A DNA stretch of 55,146 nucleotides from positions 1 through 55,146 of the forward strand of contig NZ_JACHIN010000002.1 in assembly GCF_014203235.1 (NCBI RefSeq), read 5' to 3'. Origin of the DNA: Nonomuraea endophytica (GTDB taxonomy: Bacteria; Actinomycetota; Actinomycetes; Streptosporangiales; Streptosporangiaceae). The translations under genes were made by a program, and so were the position numbers. Below, in pieces: positions 16,292 to 23,931 of this stretch (positions within the stretch are counted from its first letter, which is position 1; each line of letters opens with the position of its first letter). The notes beneath the pieces are model-generated. The model had not been told where the DNA came from and did not search any database. It was given only the letters and a program-made list of their open reading frames with translations.

Positions 16292-17698
16292 GTGAGTGCG
16301 ATTCACGATCTCTCGGCGCTTGACCAGGGGAAAGCGATCAGGAACGGCGAGCTGTCGCCGGTCGAGCTGACCCGTCATTACCTTGATCGAATCGATCGGC
16401 TGGACGCCGAGGTGGGCGCGTACGTCACCGTCACGGCGGAGCGGGCGATGGCCCAGGCACGGGCGCTGGAGAAGGCGCTGCCCGACGGCCCGCTGGCCGG
16501 CGTCCCGGTGCCCATCAAGGACCTGAATCTGGTCAAGGACGTGCCGATCATGTTCGGATCGGGCTGCTACCAGGGCTTTGTCGCGCCGGTCGACGACACC
16601 GTGGTGGAACGGCTGCGCGAAGCCGGCACGGTCATGCTTGGCAAGACCGCTACGCCCGAATTTGGGCTGCCTTGCTACACAGAGACATATTTGTCACCCC
16701 CGTCCAGGACGCCGTGGGACCTCACGCGTTCGGCGGGCGGTTCGAGCGGCGGCGCGGCGGCCGCCGTGGCCGCCGGTCTGGCGCCCGTGGCGCAGGGCAG
16801 CGACGGCGCGGGCTCGATCAGGATCCCGTCCTCGGTGTGCGGCCTGTTCGGCATCAAGCCGACCCGCGGCCGCATCAGTTTCGCCCCGATCATCCCTGAC
16901 CTCGCAGGAATGTCGACAAACGGGCCGATCGCCCGGAACGTCGCCGACGCCGCGGCCCTGCTCGACGTGATGGCCCACAACAACCCCGGCGACCTCTACC
17001 TCGCCCCGCCGCACGCGGGCACCTTCCTGGAGTGCGCCACCCGGCAGCCCGGACGGCTGCGCATCGCCCGCTACGCCGAGCCCGTGGTGCCGGGCACCGA
17101 GGTGGACCCCGAGGTCATGGCGGCCTACGAGGAGGCTTCGAAGACGCTGACCGCGCTGGGGCACGAGGTCGTCGACATCGCGCCGCCGTTCGGGCCGGAG
17201 CTGGTGCCGCAGTTCGTGACGCTCTGGTACGCCTTCGCCTGCATGCATCCGGTCGCCGACGACCAGCAGGAGGCGCTCAGGCCGCTGACCAGATGGCTGC
17301 GCGAGCGCGGCTTCGCCACCCCGGCGCCCTCCTTCCTCCAGGCACAGTCGGCGCTCCAGCTCGCCACGAGGATCGCGCTGACGGTCACGAACGCCTACGA
17401 CGCCATCCTCACCCCGACCGTCACCCAGCCGCCCCGGCCCGTCGGCTGGTTCGAGGAGGGCGACGACCCCGAGCTGACGTTCGAGCGGATGAAGCGCTTC
17501 GCCGCCTTCCCGGCGATCTACAACGTCTCCGGGCAGCCGGCGGTCAACCTGCCGCTCTACTGGACCGAGGACGCGCTGCCGATCGGGGTCATGCTGGCGG
17601 GCCGTACCGGGGAGGAAGGGGTTTTGATCTCCTTGTCGGCCCAGGTCGAGGCTTACCGGGGCGGATTCTGGGGTGATCGTCGGCCCGAGGTCTGGTAA
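16292..17698 (+). CDS. amidase signature enzyme
   Basis: The 468-residue protein hydrolyses carboxylic amides. The catalytic triad is visible: Lys in VPIKDLN, the cis-Ser in the glycine-rich GGSSGGAAAA, and the Ser nucleophile in GSDGAGSIRIPSS. The length is usual for the family. Substrate is not predictable; it lacks GatB/GatC neighbours and so is not obviously tRNA amidotransferase GatA. The GTG start has no clear Shine-Dalgarno. The 131-base region upstream (16161-16291) is AT-richer than its surroundings and should hold the promoters of this gene and the divergent NERD gene. Confidence 0.92.
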   Translation: MSAIHDLSALDQGKAIRNGELSPVELTRHYLDRIDRLDAEVGAYVTVTAERAMAQARALEKALPDGPLAGVPVPIKDLNLVKDVPIMFGSGCYQGFVAPVDDTVVERLREAGTVMLGKTATPEFGLPCYTETYLSPPSRTPWDLTRSAGGSSGGAAAAVAAGLAPVAQGSDGAGSIRIPSSVCGLFGIKPTRGRISFAPIIPDLAGMSTNGPIARNVADAAALLDVMAHNNPGDLYLAPPHAGTFLECATRQPGRLRIARYAEPVVPGTEVDPEVMAAYEEASKTLTALGHEVVDIAPPFGPELVPQFVTLWYAFACMHPVADDQQEALRPLTRWLRERGFATPAPSFLQAQSALQLATRIALTVTNAYDAILTPTVTQPPRPVGWFEEGDDPELTFERMKRFAAFPAIYNVSGQPAVNLPLYWTEDALPIGVMLAGRTGEEGVLISLSAQVEAYRGGFWGDRRPEVW

Positions 17699-17748
17699 AA
17701 CCCTGGAACCTTACAGATGGCCGCACAGAGGGCGAGGACGTTACAACC

Positions 17749-18450
17749 ATGGCCATGCGCACCGTTCTCATCCAGACCGACACGGCCGTGGCGGCCGAGC
17801 TCAATCCCGGTGAATCCGCCACGTTCGGCCGCGGCGCCGACGACGTCCCCGTGGACATCGTGATCGCCGACCGGGCCGTGTCGCGCATGGCCGGGCGCAT
17901 CACCGCGGTCGACGACTACTGGCTGATCGCCAACCTCACCACCGACCGCACCTACGTGGTCGAGAACCCCGAGGGCGGCGGCGAGTTCGTCAAGGTGCCG
18001 CCGCAGCGGATGGGCATGCCGGTGCCGTTCGAGTTCTCGCGGGTGATCCTTCCCGCCGAGCACGGCACGACCGGCTTCCTCGTCTTCGCCCCCGAGCACG
18101 TGTACGGCAAGGCCGCCACCGTGGCCGGATCGGGGGCGACCACGATGGGCGTCTTCCCCCTCGACCGGACCGCCAAGTACTTCCTCATCCTGGTCGCGCT
18201 CTGCGAGCCCCGGCTGCGCGACCCGTCCAGCACGGTGGTGCCGACGGTGCCGCAGCTCATCGAGCGGCTGTCGGGACACGGCCTCACCAGGAGCGGAGCC
18301 AACTTCCACATCGACTATCTGGCCAGGACGAAGCTCCGGGTGAAGCAGGCCGACGAGGGAGGCAAGGCCGACTGGCAGCGTGCCTCCCTGATCAACCTGG
18401 CGCTCCGCTTCAACCTGGTGATCGACACAGATCTACGGCTGCTGCCCTAG
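17749..18450 (+). CDS. FHA domain protein with C-terminal winged-helix-like domain (paralog)
   Basis: The 233-residue protein is homologous end to end to the product of 171-917: FGRG at 26-29, VSR at 44-46, VENPEGGG, a LDRTAKYFLIL block, and the HTH-like VPQLIERLSGHGLTRSGANFHIDYL. Its C-terminus (INLALRF, then DLRLLP) shows what an unexpanded end looks like. GAGGA lies upstream of the ATG at a slightly long spacing. It converges on, and overlaps by four bases, a transmembrane Ser/Thr kinase gene, which may supply its phosphorylated ligand. Confidence 0.87.
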   Translation: MAMRTVLIQTDTAVAAELNPGESATFGRGADDVPVDIVIADRAVSRMAGRITAVDDYWLIANLTTDRTYVVENPEGGGEFVKVPPQRMGMPVPFEFSRVILPAEHGTTGFLVFAPEHVYGKAATVAGSGATTMGVFPLDRTAKYFLILVALCEPRLRDPSSTVVPTVPQLIERLSGHGLTRSGANFHIDYLARTKLRVKQADEGGKADWQRASLINLALRFNLVIDTDLRLLP

Positions 18451-19913
18451 CTCTTTCGGTATTCGTTCCGATATTTCATGATCAGGTCCACCCGCTCCTT
18501 CGTGAACGAAGGGATGCCCTTGGAGCGCTTCATCGGCTCCACCCCCGACAGGAAGAGCGCGGCAAGGTTGGCCGCCGGGTCGCCCTTGATGTTGGAGATC
18601 TGCGGCCCGAGCACGCAGAAGAAGCGGCCCATGGACTGCACGGACAGCTCCACGCTGTACGGCGGGCGCGGCTCGGGCTGGTTGAGACCGTACGGCTGCC
18701 AGTGCCGCAGCACTCTGGGGGTCCAGCGGGCGATGCCGAACTCGTCCTTCTCCTTGTCGCTCAGATCGGGGTCGAAGTCGCTCATGACCTTCAGCACCGC
18801 CGCGATGAACGCGGGCGAGAGGCCCTTGATGTCGGCGCACCACGTGCCCGCCTCGACGATCACCTGGCGATACTGCTGCGGCACCGGGGCGTCGTCGCGC
18901 AGGTCGTTCTGCGGCCCGGCCTCAGCGCTCGCGGTCGTGCCGCCGCCCGTGCCGGGCAGTTGTTCGGGTACGCCGCCACCGCCGCGGGTCAGGATGACGG
19001 CCACGACCGCGCCCGCGAGCACCAGGGCCGTGCCGCCCGCCAGCAGCGCCCTGGCCGGTGGCGTGCGTGGCCTGGTCGCCGGTCCCTCGTCGCGCGGCCC
19101 GTGATCCTGGAAGTCGGCGGGCAGGTCCGGCTCGGTGCCGCGCAGGGCCGCGTCGAAGTCGGCCACGCTCGGCCAGCGCCGGTCCGGGTCCGGGTCGATG
19201 GCCTTCATCACCGCCGCGCTGATCCGCTCGGGCACCTCGGGGCGCAGGCGGTGTGGCGCCAGCCGTACCGCGCCGGAGCCCGGAACCTGGCCCGTCAGCA
19301 GGTGATAGGCGAGGGCCCCCAGCCCGTGCACGTCGGCGCGCTCGTCGGGCGCGCCGTCGAGGCGCATCTGCTCGGGCGCCATGTAGCCGGGTGTGCCCGC
19401 GGCGATCGTGTGGCTGGTGGCGTCGGCGAGCGCGCGCGCGACGCCGAGGTCGGCCACCATCGCCCGCTCGCCGCCCCCCGTCGCCGTGCGGAACAGCACG
19501 TTGGACGGCTTGAGGTCACGATGCACGATGCCCAGTTGGTGGAGCTCGCCGACCCCGCCGGCGATCTCGCCGAGCAGCCGCAGCGTCTCCGGCACGGGCA
19601 GAGGTCCGTCCGCGAGGCGTCCGGCGAGTGTCCCCATGTCCGCATAGGTCATGACGAAGTACGGCCGGCCATCCGGAAGCTCGCCGATGTCATGAACCTG
19701 GACGATGTGCGGCGAGTCAGCCTGACGGAGAAGCCTGGCCTCCTTGACGAAACGCTCCCGCACCGCGGGCTCCACCGACCAGTTCTCGGCGAGCACCTTG
19801 ATGGCGACATAAGACTGCAACTGGTCATCACGCGCCAGCCACACCGACGCGAAGGCGCCGGCACCGAGGGCACGCTCAACCGGGTAACGACCGATCGATT
19901 CTGGTGTGTCCAC
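18447..19913 (-). CDS. transmembrane Ser/Thr protein kinase
   Basis: The protein has 488 residues. The kinase domain (about 8-265) has GAGAFA, Lys39 in AIK, HRDLKPSN with Asp133, DLG (replacing DFG) at 155-157, and GTPGYMAPEQ. One membrane helix at 289-309 is followed by an extracellular domain of about 180 residues with Cys in TWCADIKGLS and in FFCVLG, of no recognised family. The kinase face is cytosolic. I prefer the GTG start at 19913 (VDTPESIGRYPVERAL) because AGAGG lies upstream of it; an ATG at 20000 would add 29 residues and nearly abut the divergent gene. Confidence 0.9.
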   Translation of the reverse strand: MDTPESIGRYPVERALGAGAFASVWLARDDQLQSYVAIKVLAENWSVEPAVRERFVKEARLLRQADSPHIVQVHDIGELPDGRPYFVMTYADMGTLAGRLADGPLPVPETLRLLGEIAGGVGELHQLGIVHRDLKPSNVLFRTATGGGERAMVADLGVARALADATSHTIAAGTPGYMAPEQMRLDGAPDERADVHGLGALAYHLLTGQVPGSGAVRLAPHRLRPEVPERISAAVMKAIDPDPDRRWPSVADFDAALRGTEPDLPADFQDHGPRDEGPATRPRTPPARALLAGGTALVLAGAVVAVILTRGGGGVPEQLPGTGGGTTASAEAGPQNDLRDDAPVPQQYRQVIVEAGTWCADIKGLSPAFIAAVLKVMSDFDPDLSDKEKDEFGIARWTPRVLRHWQPYGLNQPEPRPPYSVELSVQSMGRFFCVLGPQISNIKGDPAANLAALFLSGVEPMKRSKGIPSFTKERVDLIMKYRNEYRKS

Positions 19914-20003
19914 AGCAGTTTTGACCTCTTGTGGGGGATCTTGGTTCACGACTCTCTCATATGAGGTCTGGCCGGGCAGCCGAACCGGGATTACGGTCAT
20001 GGT

Positions 20004-20294
20004 GTGAGCAGCGCGTGGCAGATCCTCGGCTTCCTCATCGGTGCTTCCCTCGGCATCTTCGTGCTGATCAGCCTGCTGGTCCTGGCGCCGGGTCGCGGCA
20101 GCGCCCGCAGGGCGGCGGAAGGGCCGGTCTGGCTCGGCGGGCCGTCCAGAAGTGAGCACGGCGTCAGCACCTCCGACCTGGTGCTGGCCGACCGGGCCGC
20201 CCACTGGGCGCAGACGCCGGACGTCGACTGGGTGAGCGCGGCCGAGACCGCGGAACCGGGCAGGAACATCGGCGGAGCGACGGCGGGATGGTGA
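20004..20294 (+). CDS. small single-helix membrane protein, probable CtaJ-like oxidase subunit
   Basis: The protein has 96 residues. The N-terminal membrane helix (WQILGFLIGASLGIFVLISLLVLAP) is followed by a cytosolic tail ending GRNIGGATAGW. This arrangement, and a DUF5130 gene directly downstream, recall the small aa3-type cytochrome oxidase subunit CtaJ of actinobacteria, from memory of that family. No other oxidase genes are in the window. The GTG start faces the kinase gene. If the CtaJ call is wrong it remains a small membrane protein of unknown role. Confidence 0.55.
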   Translation: MSSAWQILGFLIGASLGIFVLISLLVLAPGRGSARRAAEGPVWLGGPSRSEHGVSTSDLVLADRAAHWAQTPDVDWVSAAETAEPGRNIGGATAGW

Positions 20295-20298
20295 CACG

Positions 20299-20661
20299 AT
20301 GCGCGTACTGACCGCGGCCCAGGCCGACGACCTTCGCCAGGCCCTCCTGCTCGCCGAACGCCGCAGCGGGCTGCGCTTCGGCGTCTTCCTCGGCAAACCC
20401 GTCGGCGGCCGCCGCCACTTCGCCGAACGCCTGCACGCCGCGCTCGGCGACGACGCCGTCGACGGCGTGATCGTCCTGGTGGACCTGGAGGGCAGGGCCC
20501 TGGAGATCGTCACCGGCGAGAGCGCCCGGCTGCGGCTGTCGGACGGGGCCTGCCGGCTGACCGCGATGTCGATGGCGACCGCGTTCAGCGTGGGCGATCT
20601 GGTCGGCGGCCTCCTGTACGGCATCGCCGCCCTGGGCGAACAGGCGACCGCCCGCCGCTGA
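20299..20661 (+). CDS. DUF5130 family protein
   Basis: The 120-residue protein has the pattern typical of this actinobacterial family: FGVFLGKP, HFAERLHAALG, VIVLVDLEGRALEIVTG and the C-terminal MATAFSVGDLVGGLLYGIAALGEQA. The fold resembles TPM-type domains. It starts four bases after the small membrane protein stop, so the two form an operon. The function is unknown; it frequently accompanies the small oxidase-type membrane protein. Confidence 0.8.
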   Translation: MRVLTAAQADDLRQALLLAERRSGLRFGVFLGKPVGGRRHFAERLHAALGDDAVDGVIVLVDLEGRALEIVTGESARLRLSDGACRLTAMSMATAFSVGDLVGGLLYGIAALGEQATARR

Positions 20662-20764
20662 CAGTTCCCCGGCCTCCCCTGAAACCCTCCAGGCTGTGCG
20701 CCTTCCCGGCCTCTCCTACAAAGGACATGTCAGGAAGTTCCACATAGATACGGGGGAGGAAGTC

Positions 20765-20800
20765 ATGCTGTGGTTCGACGACGGCGTGGGCTGGGGCTGA
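20765..20800 (+). CDS. probable 11-residue peptide gene MLWFDDGVGWG
   Basis: A 12-codon reading frame (ATG to TGA) follows a near-perfect Shine-Dalgarno, GGGGGAGGAAG, at the right distance. It ends 23 bases before the ATG of the LuxR-type regulator, which has its own GGAGGG site. The peptide is aromatic and acidic (two Trp, one Phe, two Asp, Gly-rich), with no leader. A strong site in front of such a short frame suggests it is translated, either as a peptide ligand or as a translational leader for the regulator. Not proven. Confidence 0.5.
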   Translation: MLWFDDGVGWG

Positions 20801-20823
20801 TCCCACGTCCATAGGAGGGTCCG

Positions 20824-21777
20824 ATGGCGGAAAACAGCCTCGCCGGGCTGGTAAGCCCGCAGGCACAGGCGCTTTACGACCGGCTCACCTCCAGCGGGGC
20901 GCTGGAACTGGACGTGGACGTCGACGGGGACGCCCCCGAGACCCTCGAACTGCTCTCGATGGGCGTCGCCTTCCGCGGAGGCGAGGGCGACGCCCTGCTC
21001 AGACCGGTCGGCATCGCCGCCGCCCTCCGCACGCTCCTCGACCGCGAACACGCCGAACTCACCGGCCGCCAGGCCCGCCTCGCCGCCGGCTGGCGAGCGC
21101 TCGCCGCCCGCTGGAGCGCCCACGACGACCACCCCGCCTCGGCGCCGATCAGCGGCGTCCAGGTCATCCCGACGATGGCGGAGGCCGCCGCCAAGGCCGT
21201 GGAACTGTACGCCGCCGGGACCCGCCTCGTCCGCGCCGCCTTCACCATCGCCTTCGAGACGGAGCCCACCCCGCACCGCCTCCTCCTCCCGCCCCCGGCC
21301 GCGCTGGAGGGCGGCGCCCGCTACCTCGGCCTGTACGACGCCGCCTACAGCAACGTGCCCTGGGGCCGGCGGCTGATGAGCGACTCCGCCGTGGCCGGCG
21401 AGACGGTACGCATGCGCAGAGCCATCCCCACCAAAATGATCCTGGTCGACGACGCGATGGCCTTGGTCGCCGCCACCGCGACCGGCCTGCCCGCCCTCCT
21501 CGTCACCTCGCCCGACCTGCTGCGGATGCTGGCGGACTGGTTCGACCTCATGTGGCGGGACTCGGTGGACGCCGAAGGCGAGGACATCCCCCTCACCAGG
21601 GCCCAGCGCCGGGTGGTGCTGCAGTTGGCGGCGGGCAAGACGGACGAGCAGATCGCGCACGAGACGGGCATCAGCGTCCGCACGGTCCGCCGGCACATCG
21701 CGGTGGCCATGAGCGCCCTGGGCGCCGAAACCCGCTTCGCCGCCGGCGTGACCGCCAGCCGTAAGGGCTGGATCTGA
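20824..21777 (+). CDS. LuxR-type HTH transcriptional regulator
   Basis: The 317-residue protein has a C-terminal LuxR HTH (LTRAQRRVVLQLAAGKTDEQIAHETGISVRTVRRH). The N-terminal portion (about 1-100) begins like a short winged-helix segment and is followed by a phospholipase-D-like/TrmB-type sensor region (IPTKMILVDDAMALVAAT). It has no receiver domain, so it probably senses a ligand and is not a phosphorelay target. The ribosome site GGAGGG is strong. The immediately upstream 11-codon frame may be its cognate peptide or leader. Confidence 0.85.
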   Translation: MAENSLAGLVSPQAQALYDRLTSSGALELDVDVDGDAPETLELLSMGVAFRGGEGDALLRPVGIAAALRTLLDREHAELTGRQARLAAGWRALAARWSAHDDHPASAPISGVQVIPTMAEAAAKAVELYAAGTRLVRAAFTIAFETEPTPHRLLLPPPAALEGGARYLGLYDAAYSNVPWGRRLMSDSAVAGETVRMRRAIPTKMILVDDAMALVAATATGLPALLVTSPDLLRMLADWFDLMWRDSVDAEGEDIPLTRAQRRVVLQLAAGKTDEQIAHETGISVRTVRRHIAVAMSALGAETRFAAGVTASRKGWI

Positions 21778-21803
21778 CCTCTCGCGTACGGCACGCCCCA
21801 CCC

Positions 21804-21868
21804 GAGCTCCGGGGCGGGGCACGATCGGAACAGGCGAGCTCCTGGGGCGGGCACGATCGGGACAGGCG
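21804..21868. repeat. 32-33-bp direct repeat, two units
   Basis: Two adjacent units start at 21804 and 21836. Both begin GAGCTCC and carry GGGGCGGG, then CACGATCGG and ACAGGC. A degenerate third copy may follow to about 21902. The first unit with its left flank also forms an imperfect GC-rich hairpin centred on AGCT, shortly after the LuxR gene stop, which could end transcription. No gene is seen in 21778-21955. Confidence 0.7.
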
Positions 21869-21955
21869 GCACAAATCGGGGCATCCCACGACCGAGACAG
21901 GGGCCCGCGATGTCCGTACAGGCTTTCGAAAATTGTCGGTGGCAGGAGCTAGTGT

Positions 21956-22447
21956 TTGGGTATGGGTATTGATGTGAAGTCTCACACCCGCCCGCTGACG
22001 ACCGCCGAAATCGCCGCCCTCGCCCTCTCCCTCGCGCACCTGGGAGCCGGCCCGCAGGCTGTCACCGCCCGGCGCGGCCTGCGCAACGTCTTCGAGCACC
22101 TCGACCTCGACGACGACGTCATCGCCACCACCCTGGCCACGCTCACCGATCCCCTGCCTGCCGACGTGGCCTCCCGCGCCCGCGTCATCGCCGACGCGAT
22201 CACCAGCCGCCTCATGATCCGCCTGCACTACCAGGACGCCTCCGGCCACGTGACGATCCGTGACGTGGAGCCGGTGACCTGCCTGGTCCACCGGGAATAC
22301 TGGTACCTCGTGGGAGTGTGCCGGATGCGGCGCGGCATCCGGGCGTTCAGGTTCGACCGGGTGCTGGCCGTCGAACCCACCCTCACCCCGTCCCGCCCCC
22401 ACCTGGCCGACCGCTTCCTCCCGTTCCAGCGCCGCAAGGTCGCCTGA
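21956..22447 (+). CDS. WYL domain protein without HTH
   Basis: The 163-residue protein contains a helical N-terminus (TTAEIAALALSLAHLG) and then a WYL-type sensor domain: IRLHYQDASGHVTIRDVEPVTCLVHREYWYLVGVCRMRRGIRAFRFDRV. The usual N-terminal DNA-binding domain of DeoR/YafY-type WYL regulators is missing and no HTH gene is adjacent. WYL domains bind nucleotides or other ligands. GGAG is spaced well for the TTG at 21956; the ATG at 21962 is the conventional alternative, six bases further from it. Confidence 0.8.
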   Translation: MGMGIDVKSHTRPLTTAEIAALALSLAHLGAGPQAVTARRGLRNVFEHLDLDDDVIATTLATLTDPLPADVASRARVIADAITSRLMIRLHYQDASGHVTIRDVEPVTCLVHREYWYLVGVCRMRRGIRAFRFDRVLAVEPTLTPSRPHLADRFLPFQRRKVA

Positions 22448-22572
22448 CCGCCGGCCCCGTGCCCCGGCTGCCCGCCAGCCGGGGCACGCCCCATGCCGGG
22501 TGGGGAATCTTGGGGGTTGGGTGACCTACTCCGCCCATGGTCGTTGGCGTGGTGGCTGGCAGGCTCGCGCTC

Positions 22573-23745
22573 ATGCGCGTTCGGGGGATCTCGCTCATCA
22601 CCGCCTTCACGGTCACCATGGCCGCCTGTTCCGGCGTGGAGGCCAACCTCCCGGCATCCGCACACCGGCCCGCGGCCCTGGCCGGGATGCCCGTCATCGC
22701 CCGGCATCCCGGCAACACGGTCACCGCAGGCTTCGAGCCGGCACTCCGATGGCCGCCGACAGGCCTGGTATCCGGGTCGCCGGTCGGCCTGGCCGCCGTC
22801 CCTCTTGCCGACACGACCGCACCTCTTACCGCCGGCGGGGTGATCGGCCCTGCTGTCTCGCTGGTGGCTGGGCCTCCTGCCGACGCGACCTCCGCCGGGC
22901 ACGCGCCTGGGCCTCCTGCTTCCGTGTCTCCTGTGGGCGGGTCGGGGAGTCAGGAGGAGGGCGGGCGGCCGTTGCCGGACGGGGTGCGGGGGAAGCTGGA
23001 CAGGGCGTTGGGGCGGTATCTGGCTTCGCGGCCCGGCCGGGCGGCCGTGGCCGTGTACGACCGGGTGGCGGCCATCCGGTACGCCTACCGGGAGCGCGAG
23101 CCGTTCATGCTGGCCAGTGTCGCCAAGGTGGACATCCTCCTGGCGCTCGCGCTGAAGGCGCAGGAGGAGGGGCGGCGGCTGACGAAGCGCGAGCGAAGCG
23201 TGGCGAGCAGGATGATCCGGGTCAGCGACAACGACTGCGCCCACGATCTGTACCGGGCGATCGGCGGCCGCGACGGCCTGACCGCTGTGCTGCGCGAGCT
23301 GGGGATCCGGCGTACCTGGCCGGAGCACTCCTGGGGCACCACCCGCAGCCGGCCGTCGGACCAGGTGAAGGTGCTCGACCGGCTCACCGATCCGGAGGGT
23401 CCGCTGACGGCGGCCAACCGGCGGTTCGTCCTGGAGCTGATGTCGGGTGTGGTGCCCGACCAGGCCTGGGGGGTGAGCGCGGCCGCCGGTGACGGGCAGG
23501 TGGCGCTCAAGAACGGCTGGCTCCCCGCCAGCGCCCACGACGGCCTCTGGACGGTCAACAGCGTGGGCCGCCTCCAGACCGGCGGTCACGACCTGCTGCT
23601 CGCGGTGCTGTCCGAGCGCAGCCCGGCCATGGGGTACGGCGTGGCCACGGTCGAGGCGGTGGCGCGGATGGTGGTCAAGACGATGACGAAGCCCGCTCCA
23701 CCCACGACATCCGCTCCACCCACGACATCCATGACATCCCGATAA
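22573..23745 (+). CDS. class A beta-lactamase-fold serine hydrolase, lipoprotein
   Basis: The 390-residue protein has a signal peptide with a lipobox-like TMAAC (about residues 14-18), so it is probably lipid-anchored outside the membrane. A long Pro/Ala-rich spacer (about 20-135) precedes the catalytic domain. That domain has SVAK with nucleophile Ser182 and Lys185, SDN at 218-220, and KNG at 313-315 in place of KTG. It may hydrolyse beta-lactams or act on peptidoglycan; the KNG variant and relaxed active site make resistance uncertain. The C-terminus has a short APPTTS duplication from an 18-base direct repeat. Confidence 0.85.
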   Translation: MRVRGISLITAFTVTMAACSGVEANLPASAHRPAALAGMPVIARHPGNTVTAGFEPALRWPPTGLVSGSPVGLAAVPLADTTAPLTAGGVIGPAVSLVAGPPADATSAGHAPGPPASVSPVGGSGSQEEGGRPLPDGVRGKLDRALGRYLASRPGRAAVAVYDRVAAIRYAYREREPFMLASVAKVDILLALALKAQEEGRRLTKRERSVASRMIRVSDNDCAHDLYRAIGGRDGLTAVLRELGIRRTWPEHSWGTTRSRPSDQVKVLDRLTDPEGPLTAANRRFVLELMSGVVPDQAWGVSAAAGDGQVALKNGWLPASAHDGLWTVNSVGRLQTGGHDLLLAVLSERSPAMGYGVATVEAVARMVVKTMTKPAPPTTSAPPTTSMTSR

Positions 23746-23931
23746 AGCCGGATAAAACCACCCGGCCGGGGAACGCCACAGCCCCGCCGTACAGGGGAAA
23801 ACCGCGGACAAGCACAGGTGACCGGCACACTCACCGACTGCCCGAAACGGACGTAACGATCCGATGAAGGTCGGCCGTGTTTACGGCCTGCATGCACCGG
23901 CGATTAGTAGCTGGCCGTCAAGTTCGGCACA

